Source: Neisseriaceae bacterium (GTDB lineage Bacteria; Pseudomonadota; Gammaproteobacteria; Burkholderiales; Neisseriaceae). From it: a stretch of DNA of 6,480 nt. Positions within the stretch are counted from its first letter, which is position 1; each line of letters opens with the position of its first letter. Of this stretch, positions 1-5,515 are shown piece after piece. The stretch is taken from assembly GCA_017518785.1 (NCBI GenBank), contig JAFWUA010000014.1:1-6480 (forward strand). The letters run 5' to 3'. The notes below the pieces were generated by a model. That model was not told the DNA's origin. It saw only the letters and a program-made list of their open reading frames with translations, and made no database searches. Made by a program: the position numbers and the translations under genes.

Positions 1-249
1 ACACCAAATGTAATTTCTCTTACCACTGCTGACTTGTTAGAAAATCACGATGATAATGGTAACTTGTGGATTACAGGACAAGCAGGCGACAAAGTTGCAT
101 TGTGGGAAGGTGCGGTTAAATCAGATGAAGTCGTACAAACTGCCGATGGTGAAATATTCCACGAATATAGCTATACAGTGGATAACACCACATATTCAGT
201 ATTGATTAACGATGAGTTATATCAAAACGGTTTAGGCGTTGTGATTTAA
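1..249 (+). CDS. C-terminal end of a giant Ig-like/RTX-type surface or secreted protein (5' partial)
   Basis: The frame is open from base 1 to the TAA at 247-249 and gives the last 82 residues of a protein that starts left of the window. The TTG at 34 is internal, because the reading frame and the domain both continue upstream of it. The visible part matches a module I know from the C-terminal region of very large Ig-repeat or RTX adhesins: a 'VISLTTADLLE' helix-strand lead-in, then 'LWITGQAGDKVALWEG' (family pattern L-x-V-T-G-x-A-G-D-x-V-x-L), a short insert, then 'YSYTVDNTTYSVLINDEL' (family pattern Y-x-x-Y-x-x-x-x-A-x-L-x-I-x-D). Such proteins are usually type I secreted and mediate adhesion or biofilm formation. 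The family call rests on the motif pattern; the secretion route is inferred. The sequence is acidic and lacks cysteine. The protein ends on 'GVVI' directly after the module, with no further RTX nonapeptides. Confidence 0.6.
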   Translation, partial: TPNVISLTTADLLENHDDNGNLWITGQAGDKVALWEGAVKSDEVVQTADGEIFHEYSYTVDNTTYSVLINDELYQNGLGVVI

Positions 250-272
250 TGATTTAAGTTGATGCTGTAAAT

Positions 273-308
273 AAAATCGTATGGATTTTTAATCTGTACG
301 GTTTTTTA
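273..308 (+). terminator. Intrinsic terminator of the partial adhesin-like gene
   Basis: Positions 273-287 pair with 291-305 through a three-base loop, with some G-T pairs in the middle. The T-run at 302-308 follows on the + strand. It starts 24 bp after the stop codon at 249. Read on the minus strand, the hairpin is followed by ATTTTATTT, so it could also stop transcripts arriving from cvpA. Confidence 0.7.
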
Positions 309-325
309 TTGCAATTTAAACAATA

Positions 326-360
326 TTAAGACTGCCGGAAAAGTTTTCCGGCAGTCTTAA
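326..360. repeat. Perfect hairpin made of two inverted DUS-like repeats
   Basis: Arms 326-342 and 344-360 are exact reverse complements of 17 bases around a single central G (343). Each arm contains AGACTGCCGGAA, a copy of the repeat found elsewhere in this window. In Neisseriaceae, inverted DUS pairs between convergent genes commonly serve as transcription terminators, and this one lies between a + gene and the - strand cvpA. No good T-run follows on either strand (TTAATATTGTTT on the minus strand is the better side), so termination is likely but not certain. Confidence 0.75.
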
Positions 361-371
361 ATCTTTGCAAA

Positions 372-430
372 GCTTGTCATTCTGAATCACAGCCCTGCAT
401 AAAGTGCAGTGGGAAGTGAAGAGTCTTCAT
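372..430. repeat. Small palindromic intergenic repeat (GTCATTCTGAA...GTGAAGAGTCTTC type)
   Basis: The segment reads GTCATTCTGAA, then TCAC, an inner hairpin (CTGCA, loop TAAAG, TGCAG, flanked by CC/GG), then GTGAAGAGTCTTC. TCAC and GTGA form the outer stem. The same frame of words, GTTATTCTGAA...GTGAAATGAAGAATCT, occurs on the minus strand at 5316-5352 inside the MITE-like element, so this is probably a second, diverged member of a genomic repeat family. It sits 3-60 bp past the cvpA stop codon and may shape the 3' end of the cvpA transcript. Confidence 0.45.
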
Positions 431-433
431 TTC

Positions 434-1096
434 TTATTGATTTGTGTTTTCCGGCAGACTTTTGGTAGGTATACTGGGTGAGAGTAAATCTGATTTATCG
501 TTGTTGATATTGTTGTCTATTTTATTGTTTTTATTATCTTTATTGTCGTTTGTAATTGATATATTATGATTAGGTAGGTTTTCCGGCAGACTTATATTCG
601 GTGTGTTTTCTTGAATACCTTTCAAATATGGAATTGCCATATTTCCTAAAATTTGCAAATAAACAACGCTATATGAAGCTTGCCATTGTGGGTGTTTGGT
701 AAGTGGTGTTTGTGAGCCAAGCATTATTATGATGGTAAGTAAAATAACCGCTTTAATTGCACCGATAACTCCCCCCAGTAAGCGATTTATTCCGCCTAAA
801 CCAATTGCAGTTACGCATTTGGTTAAGATTTTGCGTAAGAAAAACATTACAACAAATACAGCAGAAAAAATAATAATAAACGCACTAATATGAGCAATTT
901 CTGGTGAAAGCGAGTCTTTAAGTAAAAGAAAATCAGCTACAAAATCAGCAAAAATCCATGCTGCCACAAAACCTATCACCCAACGTAAAAGGGTAACAAT
1001 TTCACCTACTAAACCTTTCATCATTGAGATAAGTACAAATAATAGAAAGATAAATATGGCAATTAAATCAAAGGTGGTGATTGGCAGATTTTCCAT
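434..1096 (-). CDS. cvpA: CvpA family inner-membrane protein
   Basis: This 220-residue protein has the CvpA pattern: an N-terminal 'TTFDLIAIFIFLLFVLISMMKGLVGEI' region and four hydrophobic segments at about 10-28, 34-57, 69-88 and 106-127. The conserved GGINRLLGGVIG loop is at 100-111, before the last segment. CvpA was named for colicin V production. Its exact role is unsettled, with links to bile and envelope stress and to the purine regulon through co-transcription with purF. About 165 residues match the usual family size. The tail from about 163 is low-complexity and rich in Asn, Asp and Lys, and it contains two SLPEN stretches (169-173, 213-217) encoded by copies of the DUS-like repeat. 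The ATG at 1096 is the only reasonable start, but it has no clear Shine-Dalgarno sequence. It follows the SPOR gene by 94 bp; purF is not downstream. Confidence 0.9.
   Translation of the reverse strand: MENLPITTFDLIAIFIFLLFVLISMMKGLVGEIVTLLRWVIGFVAAWIFADFVADFLLLKDSLSPEIAHISAFIIIFSAVFVVMFFLRKILTKCVTAIGLGGINRLLGGVIGAIKAVILLTIIIMLGSQTPLTKHPQWQASYSVVYLQILGNMAIPYLKGIQENTPNISLPENLPNHNISITNDNKDNKNNKIDNNINNDKSDLLSPSIPTKSLPENTNQ
449..460 (-). repeat. DUS-like repeat copy at the cvpA 3' end
   Basis: The minus strand reads AGTCTGCCGGAA exactly, followed by AA. It encodes the second SLPEN stretch of CvpA, ending 15 bp before the stop codon. Confidence 0.7.
581..592 (-). repeat. DUS-like repeat copy in the cvpA tail
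   Basis: The minus strand reads AGTCTGCCGGAA exactly, followed by AA. It encodes the first SLPEN stretch of CvpA, where the membrane domain passes into the low-complexity tail. Confidence 0.7.
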
Positions 1097-1106
1097 GTGT
1101 TTTTAA

Positions 1107-1132
1107 AAACTTAATTTGTGAAACTTAATTTG
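1107..1132. repeat. Tandem 12-bp direct repeat upstream of cvpA
   Basis: AAACTTAATTTG occurs at 1107-1118 and again at 1121-1132, a 14-bp period, ending 11 bp before the cvpA start codon at 1096. It could be a simple tandem duplication, a paired regulator site or part of the cvpA leader. The sequence alone does not decide between these. Confidence 0.55.
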
Positions 1133-1133
1133 A

Positions 1134-1168
1134 AACAACCACGCATAAATTGATATGCGTGGTTTGTT
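1134..1168 (-). terminator. Hairpin between the SPOR gene and cvpA: possible terminator or attenuator
   Basis: Positions 1137-1147 pair with 1154-1164 (11 bp, six-base loop). A one-base bulge allows three more pairs outside. On the minus strand the stem is followed by a weak T-rich stretch, GTTGTTTC. It begins 23 bp past the SPOR stop codon (1191), so it may end or reduce the argS-folC-SPOR transcript before cvpA. Confidence 0.45.
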
Positions 1169-1190
1169 GTTTATTGCAATTATTTTAGGC

Positions 1191-1997
1191 TTAATTGCCA
1201 ACCATAATGCCATCAAATCCGTGTGAACGTAGTTTATTAAGAGTTTGTTGTGCATCTTGGCTTGGCATGGGACCAATGCGAACGCGATATACATCGCCTT
1301 TGGCTGTGCTTGCACGTACGGTTTGTGCTGGAATGCCAATTTGTGCTAAACGTGCACGTTGCGATTCCGCTTGAGAGGCATTCATAAACGCACCAGCTTG
1401 AATAATTGCACCTGATTTATTCGAGGTAGATTTGCTTACTACTGGTGCTGTTTGTGTGTTTTTTGCACTTTGTTTGTTATCTTTGTTTTTATTGACAACA
1501 GGAGTGTTTTTAGCTGTTGTGGTTTTTTTGGTTTCTGTTTGCTTTGATTTTTCCGTTACTTGTGGCACGTCATCTGGTTTATGTTCTTCAACCGGTTGCG
1601 GTGGAATAACATCGGTTTGTATGGGAATATTTATTTCTTTGTTGCTATCGGCAGGTTGCGATTGAGTTTCCTCAATTTTATTCATGTCGTTTGGCAAAGT
1701 CGGTGCCAATACATCAGCTTCTTGGTTTTTTGGTGCTGTTTCTGTTGCAACTTCTACTGGTGCGGTTTCTACTACCGTAGGTTGTGTTTGAGGCGGTGGT
1801 GGTGCTGTTTCTTTCTTTCCAATTGGAGAGATATTTACATTAGGTTGAACTGGTTGTTTAGATGTTTTTTCATCTTGCTTATTACCAGAAAAAATCAAAG
1901 CTAATATTAAGGCAATTGCGGAGAAAACAATTACTCCAATTAAGCGATGACGACCGGCAACTCTTATTTTTTCGTATTCTTCTTGTTGTTTATTCAT
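1191..1997 (-). CDS. SPOR-domain inner-membrane protein, DedD/FtsN-like
   Basis: The protein has 268 residues from the ATG at 1997. An in-frame TTG at 2006 is rejected because the AAGGAG at 2008-2013 lies 10 bp from the ATG but almost touches the TTG. Residues 1-18 are polar and basic (cytoplasm). About 19-37 form one transmembrane helix (IGVIVFSAIALILALIF). About 40-190 are a Pro/Thr/Gln/Lys-rich linker expected to cross the periplasm. About 195-268 are a SPOR domain with 'IIQAGAF', two helices and 'YRVRIGPM'. SPOR domains bind denuded glycan strands at the division septum, so this is a likely divisome accessory protein. Lying between folC and cvpA, it occupies the place of E. coli dedD, and Neisseria has a comparable SPOR protein. 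It starts 19 bp after folC ends and is probably co-transcribed. Orthology to DedD is inferred from position and architecture, so no symbol is given. Confidence 0.88.
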   Translation of the reverse strand: MNKQQEEYEKIRVAGRHRLIGVIVFSAIALILALIFSGNKQDEKTSKQPVQPNVNISPIGKKETAPPPPQTQPTVVETAPVEVATETAPKNQEADVLAPTLPNDMNKIEETQSQPADSNKEINIPIQTDVIPPQPVEEHKPDDVPQVTEKSKQTETKKTTTAKNTPVVNKNKDNKQSAKNTQTAPVVSKSTSNKSGAIIQAGAFMNASQAESQRARLAQIGIPAQTVRASTAKGDVYRVRIGPMPSQDAQQTLNKLRSHGFDGIMVGN

Positions 1998-2007
1998 GGT
2001 ATTCAAT

Positions 2008-2013
2008 CTCCTT
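2008..2013 (-). promoter_or_regulatory. Shine-Dalgarno site of the SPOR gene, fixing the ATG start
   Basis: AAGGAG on the minus strand is the clearest ribosome-binding site in the window. Its 10-bp distance to the ATG at 1997 selects that codon over the in-frame TTG at 2006, which is one base away from the site. The site lies in the short gap after the folC stop. Confidence 0.75.
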
Positions 2014-2016
2014 GAA

Positions 2017-3306
2017 TTAGTTTATAAGTTCAACAATCTGTGCAACAGTATGAAAAGATCCAAACGCTACTATTCTATCATTTTCTTGTGCTTCGGTTAA
2101 TGTTTGTTGCCAAGCATTTGCGATTGTTGGAAAAACTTTGATTATATTGCGATTAATACCAACAGCATCAAATTCTGCCAACATGTTTTCTACACTGCGT
2201 CCGCGTGGTAAATCCAAAGGTGCAATTTTCCATTCGTCAAATTCTGATGCCAAAATGGATACCACACTTGCCATATCTTTATCATTCAAAATTGAGAAAA
2301 TGGCGATGCGTTTTTCGGCAAAGGGTAGGCGGCGTAGGCTATCTTTTAGTGCTCGTGCAGCATGAGGATTGTGTCCTACGTCCAACACTCTAATTGGTCT
2401 GCCGGCTAATACTTGGAAACGTGCAGGATTTTCGGCTAATAGTAAGCCTTTGCGAATTGCACCAATATCAACTGGTAATTGTTGATGTAAGCATTCTATG
2501 GCGGCTAATGCACTTGATGCGTTATCAATTTGGTAAAAACCTCTTAATGCAGGAATGGGCAGAGAGTAACGTGCTTTATGTGTGTAAGAACTGTTTTGCG
2601 GGTGAAAACGAAACGACCATTGTTTTTCATCACTGCGTTGAGCTGAAAAGTCTTGTTCGTAGCTAATTAAATTAGCACCAATTTCTTTTGCATGTTGTTG
2701 TATGGATTTAATTGGTGTTTTTTGTCCAAAAATGGCAGGTCTGCCACAACGAAAGATGCCAGCTTTTTCGTAGGCAATTTTGTCGATGTTATCACCTAAA
2801 AAGTTTTGATGGTCTAAATCTACCGATACTACAATGGCAACACTTGTATCCCACGCATTTACCGCATCTAAACGCCCACCTAAACCTGTTTCTAAAATAA
2901 TGACATCGCATTTGTGCTGCATAAAAATATCTATGGCAGCCAATGTGTTAAATTCAAAATAGGTTAGGGGAGTTTTATTTCGTGCTTTCTCAATGCGTTC
3001 AAATGATTTAACTATTGTTTCGTTACTTACTGCTTGTCCGTTAATGGTAATTCGTTCGTTAAATTTGATTAAATGCGGACTGGTAAGTGTTCCGGCAGTG
3101 TATCCGGCTTCGCGATAGATGGCTGTTAGAAAGGAACATACCGAACCTTTACCATTTGTACCTGCCACAGTAATAATGTGGCAGGTGGGGTGAAGATTCA
3201 TAGCATCTTTAACCATTTTAATGCGGTCAAGACCTAATTCGATTACGCCACCTGCTACACCTTGTTCTAATTGTTCTAACCATTGTTCTAATGTTTTAGA
3301 TGTCAT
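2017..3306 (-). CDS. folC: Bifunctional folylpolyglutamate synthase / dihydrofolate synthase
   Basis: FolC joins glutamate to dihydropteroate to make dihydrofolate and adds further glutamates to tetrahydrofolates, using ATP, in the cytoplasm. The 429 residues match the normal length. Visible motifs in order: N-terminal 'LGLDRIK' (25-30); P-loop VAGTNGKGS (47-55); substrate-loop TSPHLIKFNERI (75-86); ETGLGGRLDA (139-148), a metal/folate-site motif; 'DLDHQNFLGD' (163-172); YEKAGIF (179-185), whose K181 corresponds to the lysine carbamylated in this family; and the C-terminal Mur-ligase-like domain with DVGHNPHA (309-316) and 'GSFHTVAQI'. All key residues are present. The ATG at 3306 has only a weak upstream GGA. 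It follows argS by 25 bp and precedes the SPOR gene by 19 bp, so the three are probably one transcript. accD, often found before folC, is replaced here by argS. A DUS-like copy at 3090-3101 encodes T70-T73. Confidence 0.96.
   Translation of the reverse strand: MTSKTLEQWLEQLEQGVAGGVIELGLDRIKMVKDAMNLHPTCHIITVAGTNGKGSVCSFLTAIYREAGYTAGTLTSPHLIKFNERITINGQAVSNETIVKSFERIEKARNKTPLTYFEFNTLAAIDIFMQHKCDVIILETGLGGRLDAVNAWDTSVAIVVSVDLDHQNFLGDNIDKIAYEKAGIFRCGRPAIFGQKTPIKSIQQHAKEIGANLISYEQDFSAQRSDEKQWSFRFHPQNSSYTHKARYSLPIPALRGFYQIDNASSALAAIECLHQQLPVDIGAIRKGLLLAENPARFQVLAGRPIRVLDVGHNPHAARALKDSLRRLPFAEKRIAIFSILNDKDMASVVSILASEFDEWKIAPLDLPRGRSVENMLAEFDAVGINRNIIKVFPTIANAWQQTLTEAQENDRIVAFGSFHTVAQIVELIN
3090..3101 (-). 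repeat. DUS-like repeat copy in folC
   Basis: The minus strand reads ACACTGCCGGAA, which keeps the nine-base core CTGCCGGAA but differs at positions 2 and 3 of the consensus AGTCTGCCGGAA. It is read in a different frame (Thr-Ala-Gly-Thr) from the other coding copies, next to the conserved TSPHL motif, and may be a chance match. Confidence 0.35.
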
Positions 3307-3331
3307 TGTATTGTTTTTTCCGTAGATTACA

Positions 3332-5050
3332 TTACATGGTTTCTAACACTTCTATGCCTAATAATTCCAAACCTTGCTTCAAAGTGCGTCCGGTTAAATC
3401 GGATAATTGCAAGCGACTGTTTTTAACCACTTCATCGGCTTGTAAAATTGGACAGTTTTCATAAAAACGTGAAAATAGTGTGGCAATTTGATAAAGATAA
3501 TTAGCCAAATAATGCGGATTGCTACTATTAGCAACGGTTTTTAATACATCTTCAAATTGGATTAAGGCAATTGCTAATTGATGTTCAATGTCATCGCTAA
3601 TGGTGCATTTTGTATTAATAGCAACACTGCTGGAACGTCTTAATAGACTTGCAACACGTGTATAAGCGTATTGCAAATATGGTGCGGTATTACCTTCAAA
3701 GGACAACATATTGTCCCAAGAGAAAATATAATCGCTTAAACGATTTTTGCTTAAATCGGCATATTTAACTGCACCAATGCCAACCACTCTTGCAATGTGT
3801 TGAATTTCTCCATCGGATAAATCTGGATTTTTACTTTTTACCAAATCTCTTGCACGTTGTTCGGCTTCATCTAATAAATCTAATAGTTTTACCGTATCGC
3901 CAGCACGAGTTTTGAAAGGTTTGCCGTCTTCACCCATCATAGTGCCAAAAGGTATATGTTCTGCTACAACATTTTCCGGCAGCCAGTTAGTACGGCGACA
4001 AACATCAAATAGTGCATTGAAATGTAAAGATTGTCTTGCATCAACCACGTATAACAATCGTGTACCTTGCAATTGGTTCACTGCATGCCGCAAACAAGCT
4101 AAATCAGTTGTGGCATATAGAAATCCACCATCTTGTTTTTGAATAATAAAAACAGGAGTTTTGCCATCTTTTTCAGGCATATTCGGTAAATCGATTAATT
4201 TAGTTCCGTTATCATCACGAGCAATGCCCATTTGTAGCAATTCATCAACACAAGGTTGCAAGGCATCGTTATACATCGATTCACCCATAACATCATCAGG
4301 TGCGAGTAGGGTGTTTAAACGAGTATAAATTTCTTGTGCATGTTGCAAGGAAACAGTTACAAAATGTTGCCACAATGCCAACACTTCCTTATCACCACTT
4401 TGCAATTTCACCACATATTGACGCGATAAATCAGCAAAAGCTTCATCTTCATCAAAACGTTTCTTGGCATTGCGATAGAAACATTCTAAATCGGCTAATT
4501 CGTATTCTGCTTTACCATTAGACTGTTGTTCAACTAAATAAGCTACCAACATGCCAAATTGTGTTCCCCAATCACCCACGTGATTTTGAGCAATTACCTT
4601 TGCTCCTAAAAACTTCCATACTCGATGTAAGCTATCGCCAATAATGGTTGAACGAAGATGTCCTACGTGCATTTCTTTCGCTAAATTAGGCGATGAATAA
4701 TCAATTACAACTGTTTCAGCACTTTCCGGCAGACTAATAGAAAGTCTTTTATCAGATAGAGCTTTTTCAATATATTCTGATAAAAATTCATTAGATAAAC
4801 GTAAATTAATAAATCCAGGTCCTGCAACTTCTGCACTTGCCACGCAAGTAGCTTGCAGAGCATCAACTACTTCTTGTGCTAATTCGCGTGGATTTTTTTC
4901 CAAACGCTTGGCAGCACCCATTACACCATTGATTTGGTAATCACCAAAATTAGGATTACTCGATGCTTTCAAGATAATAGGCTCACCTGCAATGCCAACT
5001 TTGGCAAATGCTTCTTGAATTGATTGAGATAATTGTTCAGAAAGATTCAT
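3332..5050 (-). CDS. argS: Arginyl-tRNA synthetase (class I)
   Basis: ArgRS charges tRNA-Arg with arginine in the cytoplasm and needs bound tRNA to activate the amino acid. The 572 residues match the family length. About 1-85 form the N-terminal tRNA-binding domain, ending in 'AGPGFINLRL'. The catalytic core starts with SPNLAKEMHVGHLRS (120-134), where HVGH (128-131) is the HIGH signature; 'NHVGDWGTQFGML' (156-168) follows. 'KPFKTRAGDTVKL' (378-389) stands where most class I enzymes have KMSKS, as is usual for ArgRS. The C-terminal anticodon-binding DALR domain follows 'FEGNTAPYLQYAYTR' (451-465). The enzyme looks complete. The ATG at 5050 has only a weak AAGA-like ribosome site. It is the first gene of the likely argS-folC-SPOR operon. 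Two DUS-like copies encode LPEN (357-360) and SLPES (106-110), both in regions expected to tolerate variation. Confidence 0.97.
   Translation of the reverse strand: MNLSEQLSQSIQEAFAKVGIAGEPIILKASSNPNFGDYQINGVMGAAKRLEKNPRELAQEVVDALQATCVASAEVAGPGFINLRLSNEFLSEYIEKALSDKRLSISLPESAETVVIDYSSPNLAKEMHVGHLRSTIIGDSLHRVWKFLGAKVIAQNHVGDWGTQFGMLVAYLVEQQSNGKAEYELADLECFYRNAKKRFDEDEAFADLSRQYVVKLQSGDKEVLALWQHFVTVSLQHAQEIYTRLNTLLAPDDVMGESMYNDALQPCVDELLQMGIARDDNGTKLIDLPNMPEKDGKTPVFIIQKQDGGFLYATTDLACLRHAVNQLQGTRLLYVVDARQSLHFNALFDVCRRTNWLPENVVAEHIPFGTMMGEDGKPFKTRAGDTVKLLDLLDEAEQRARDLVKSKNPDLSDGEIQHIARVVGIGAVKYADLSKNRLSDYIFSWDNMLSFEGNTAPYLQYAYTRVASLLRRSSSVAINTKCTISDDIEHQLAIALIQFEDVLKTVANSSNPHYLANYLYQIATLFSRFYENCPILQADEVVKNSRLQLSDLTGRTLKQGLELLGIEVLETM
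3974..3985 (-). repeat. DUS-like repeat copy in argS (catalytic domain)
   Basis: The minus strand reads TGGCTGCCGGAA followed by AA. The core is intact; the first and third bases of the 12-mer differ from the consensus. It encodes Trp-Leu-Pro-Glu-Asn. Confidence 0.55.
4724..4735 (-). repeat. DUS-like repeat copy in argS (between the N-terminal domain and catalytic core)
   Basis: The minus strand reads AGTCTGCCGGAA exactly, followed by AG. It encodes Ser-Leu-Pro-Glu-Ser at residues 106-110, in the linker before the HIGH region. Confidence 0.7.
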
Positions 5051-5087
5051 GTGTTTGTCTTAAATTCATATAATGCGAAAGGGCTAC

Positions 5088-5117
5088 ATTCTACTCGTTT
5101 TTGATATATAAAAGTGC
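5088..5117 (-). promoter_or_regulatory. Candidate argS promoter
   Basis: On the minus strand TAGAAT (5093-5088) is a good -10 hexamer, 37 bp before the argS ATG. The upstream region is AT-rich (TTTTATATATCAAAAA). At 17-18 bp spacing only a poor -35 (CACTTT or GCACTT) is visible, so the promoter may depend on its -10 and AT-rich upstream DNA, or may be elsewhere. Confidence 0.35.
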
Positions 5118-5237
5118 AGGAAATAAAAATAGAAATTTATGCAAGTAAATAAAACAAGCTGCTGTAAGGTAGTCATTCTTGCTCACAGGAAGGTGTGAAA
5201 TGATTGTAGATACATTTGTGTCAATTGTTGCACTTGA

Positions 5238-5368
5238 GAGACTCCTGCAAAACTCGATTTTTTCTATTACTCGTAATTTTGAGCGTAGCGAAGAATATTT
5301 ATAAACAATAAGTTAGATTCTTCATTTCACTTCGTGAAATTCAGAATAACGAGTTTTGCAGGAGTCTC
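5238..5368. mobile_element. 131-bp MITE-like element with 19-bp perfect terminal inverted repeats
   Basis: GAGACTCCTGCAAAACTCG at 5238-5256 is the exact reverse complement of 5350-5368. TTGA directly flanks both ends (5234-5237 and 5369-5372), which fits a 4-bp target duplication. The interior encodes nothing and is itself largely palindromic: 'TTTTGAGCGTAGCGAAGAAT' on one side answers 'ATTCTTCATTTCACTTCG...ATTCAGAATAACGA' on the other. Small size, terminal repeats, a target duplication and no transposase make this a non-autonomous element, probably moved by an insertion-sequence transposase encoded elsewhere. The ends remind me of IS5-type ends, but I could not check that. It lies about 145 bp upstream of the candidate argS -10. 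Confidence 0.7.
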
Positions 5369-5515
5369 TTGAAATTTTTAATGTGATAAAAGCCCAAGAT
5401 CACACCTTTTTGAAGTGTACTGCCACTTATGTCAATCGTTTGAGAAATGTTTTAAACAGAAATTACAAAATAGTTACAAGAACATTTAAATTTATCTAAA
5501 ATCATGTAATTTCCA

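Larger units (their letters stand above)
5051..5515. other. 465-bp non-coding region with argS promoter and MITE-like element
   Basis: I see no convincing gene, tRNA or rRNA here on either strand. From the argS side it holds the candidate promoter (about 5088-5117); a possible diverged repeat at 5172-5202 (GTCATTCT, then TCACA/TGTGA palindrome); the MITE-like element at 5238-5368; and a spaced 9-bp inverted repeat, GAAATTACA at 5459-5467 with TGTAATTTC at 5505-5513, directly after the stop codon of the gene at 5516. The last is too widely spaced to be a confident terminator. Confidence 0.6.

Noticed and set aside
1103..1904. Open frames on either strand overlapping the SPOR gene
   Set aside because: They are shadows of the SPOR coding sequence with odd Cys/Trp/Phe-rich or unstructured translations and no ribosome sites.
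1998..2006. TTG at 2006 as the SPOR gene start
   Set aside because: The Shine-Dalgarno AAGGAG would be one base from it; the ATG at 1997 has proper spacing.
2396..2407. GGTCTGCCGGCT on the + strand as another DUS-like copy
   Set aside because: It shares GTCTGCCGG but lacks the AA end and the leading A, and its orientation is opposite to the other coding copies. It is probably ordinary folC sequence.
110..3692. GGTGCGGT words (about 111, 1761, 3685) as Pasteurellaceae-type uptake sequences
   Set aside because: The Pasteurellaceae signal is AAGTGCGGT; these all lack it, and three eight-base matches with common Gly/Ala/Val codons are not a signal.
5064..5075. TATAAT on the + strand at about 5069 as a promoter
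   Set aside because: It would drive transcription away from argS into a region with no + strand gene, and no good -35 is seen.
5172..5202. Third member of the GTCATTCT palindromic repeat family
   Set aside because: Only the first eight bases and a loose TCACA/TGTGA palindrome match; too little to call.
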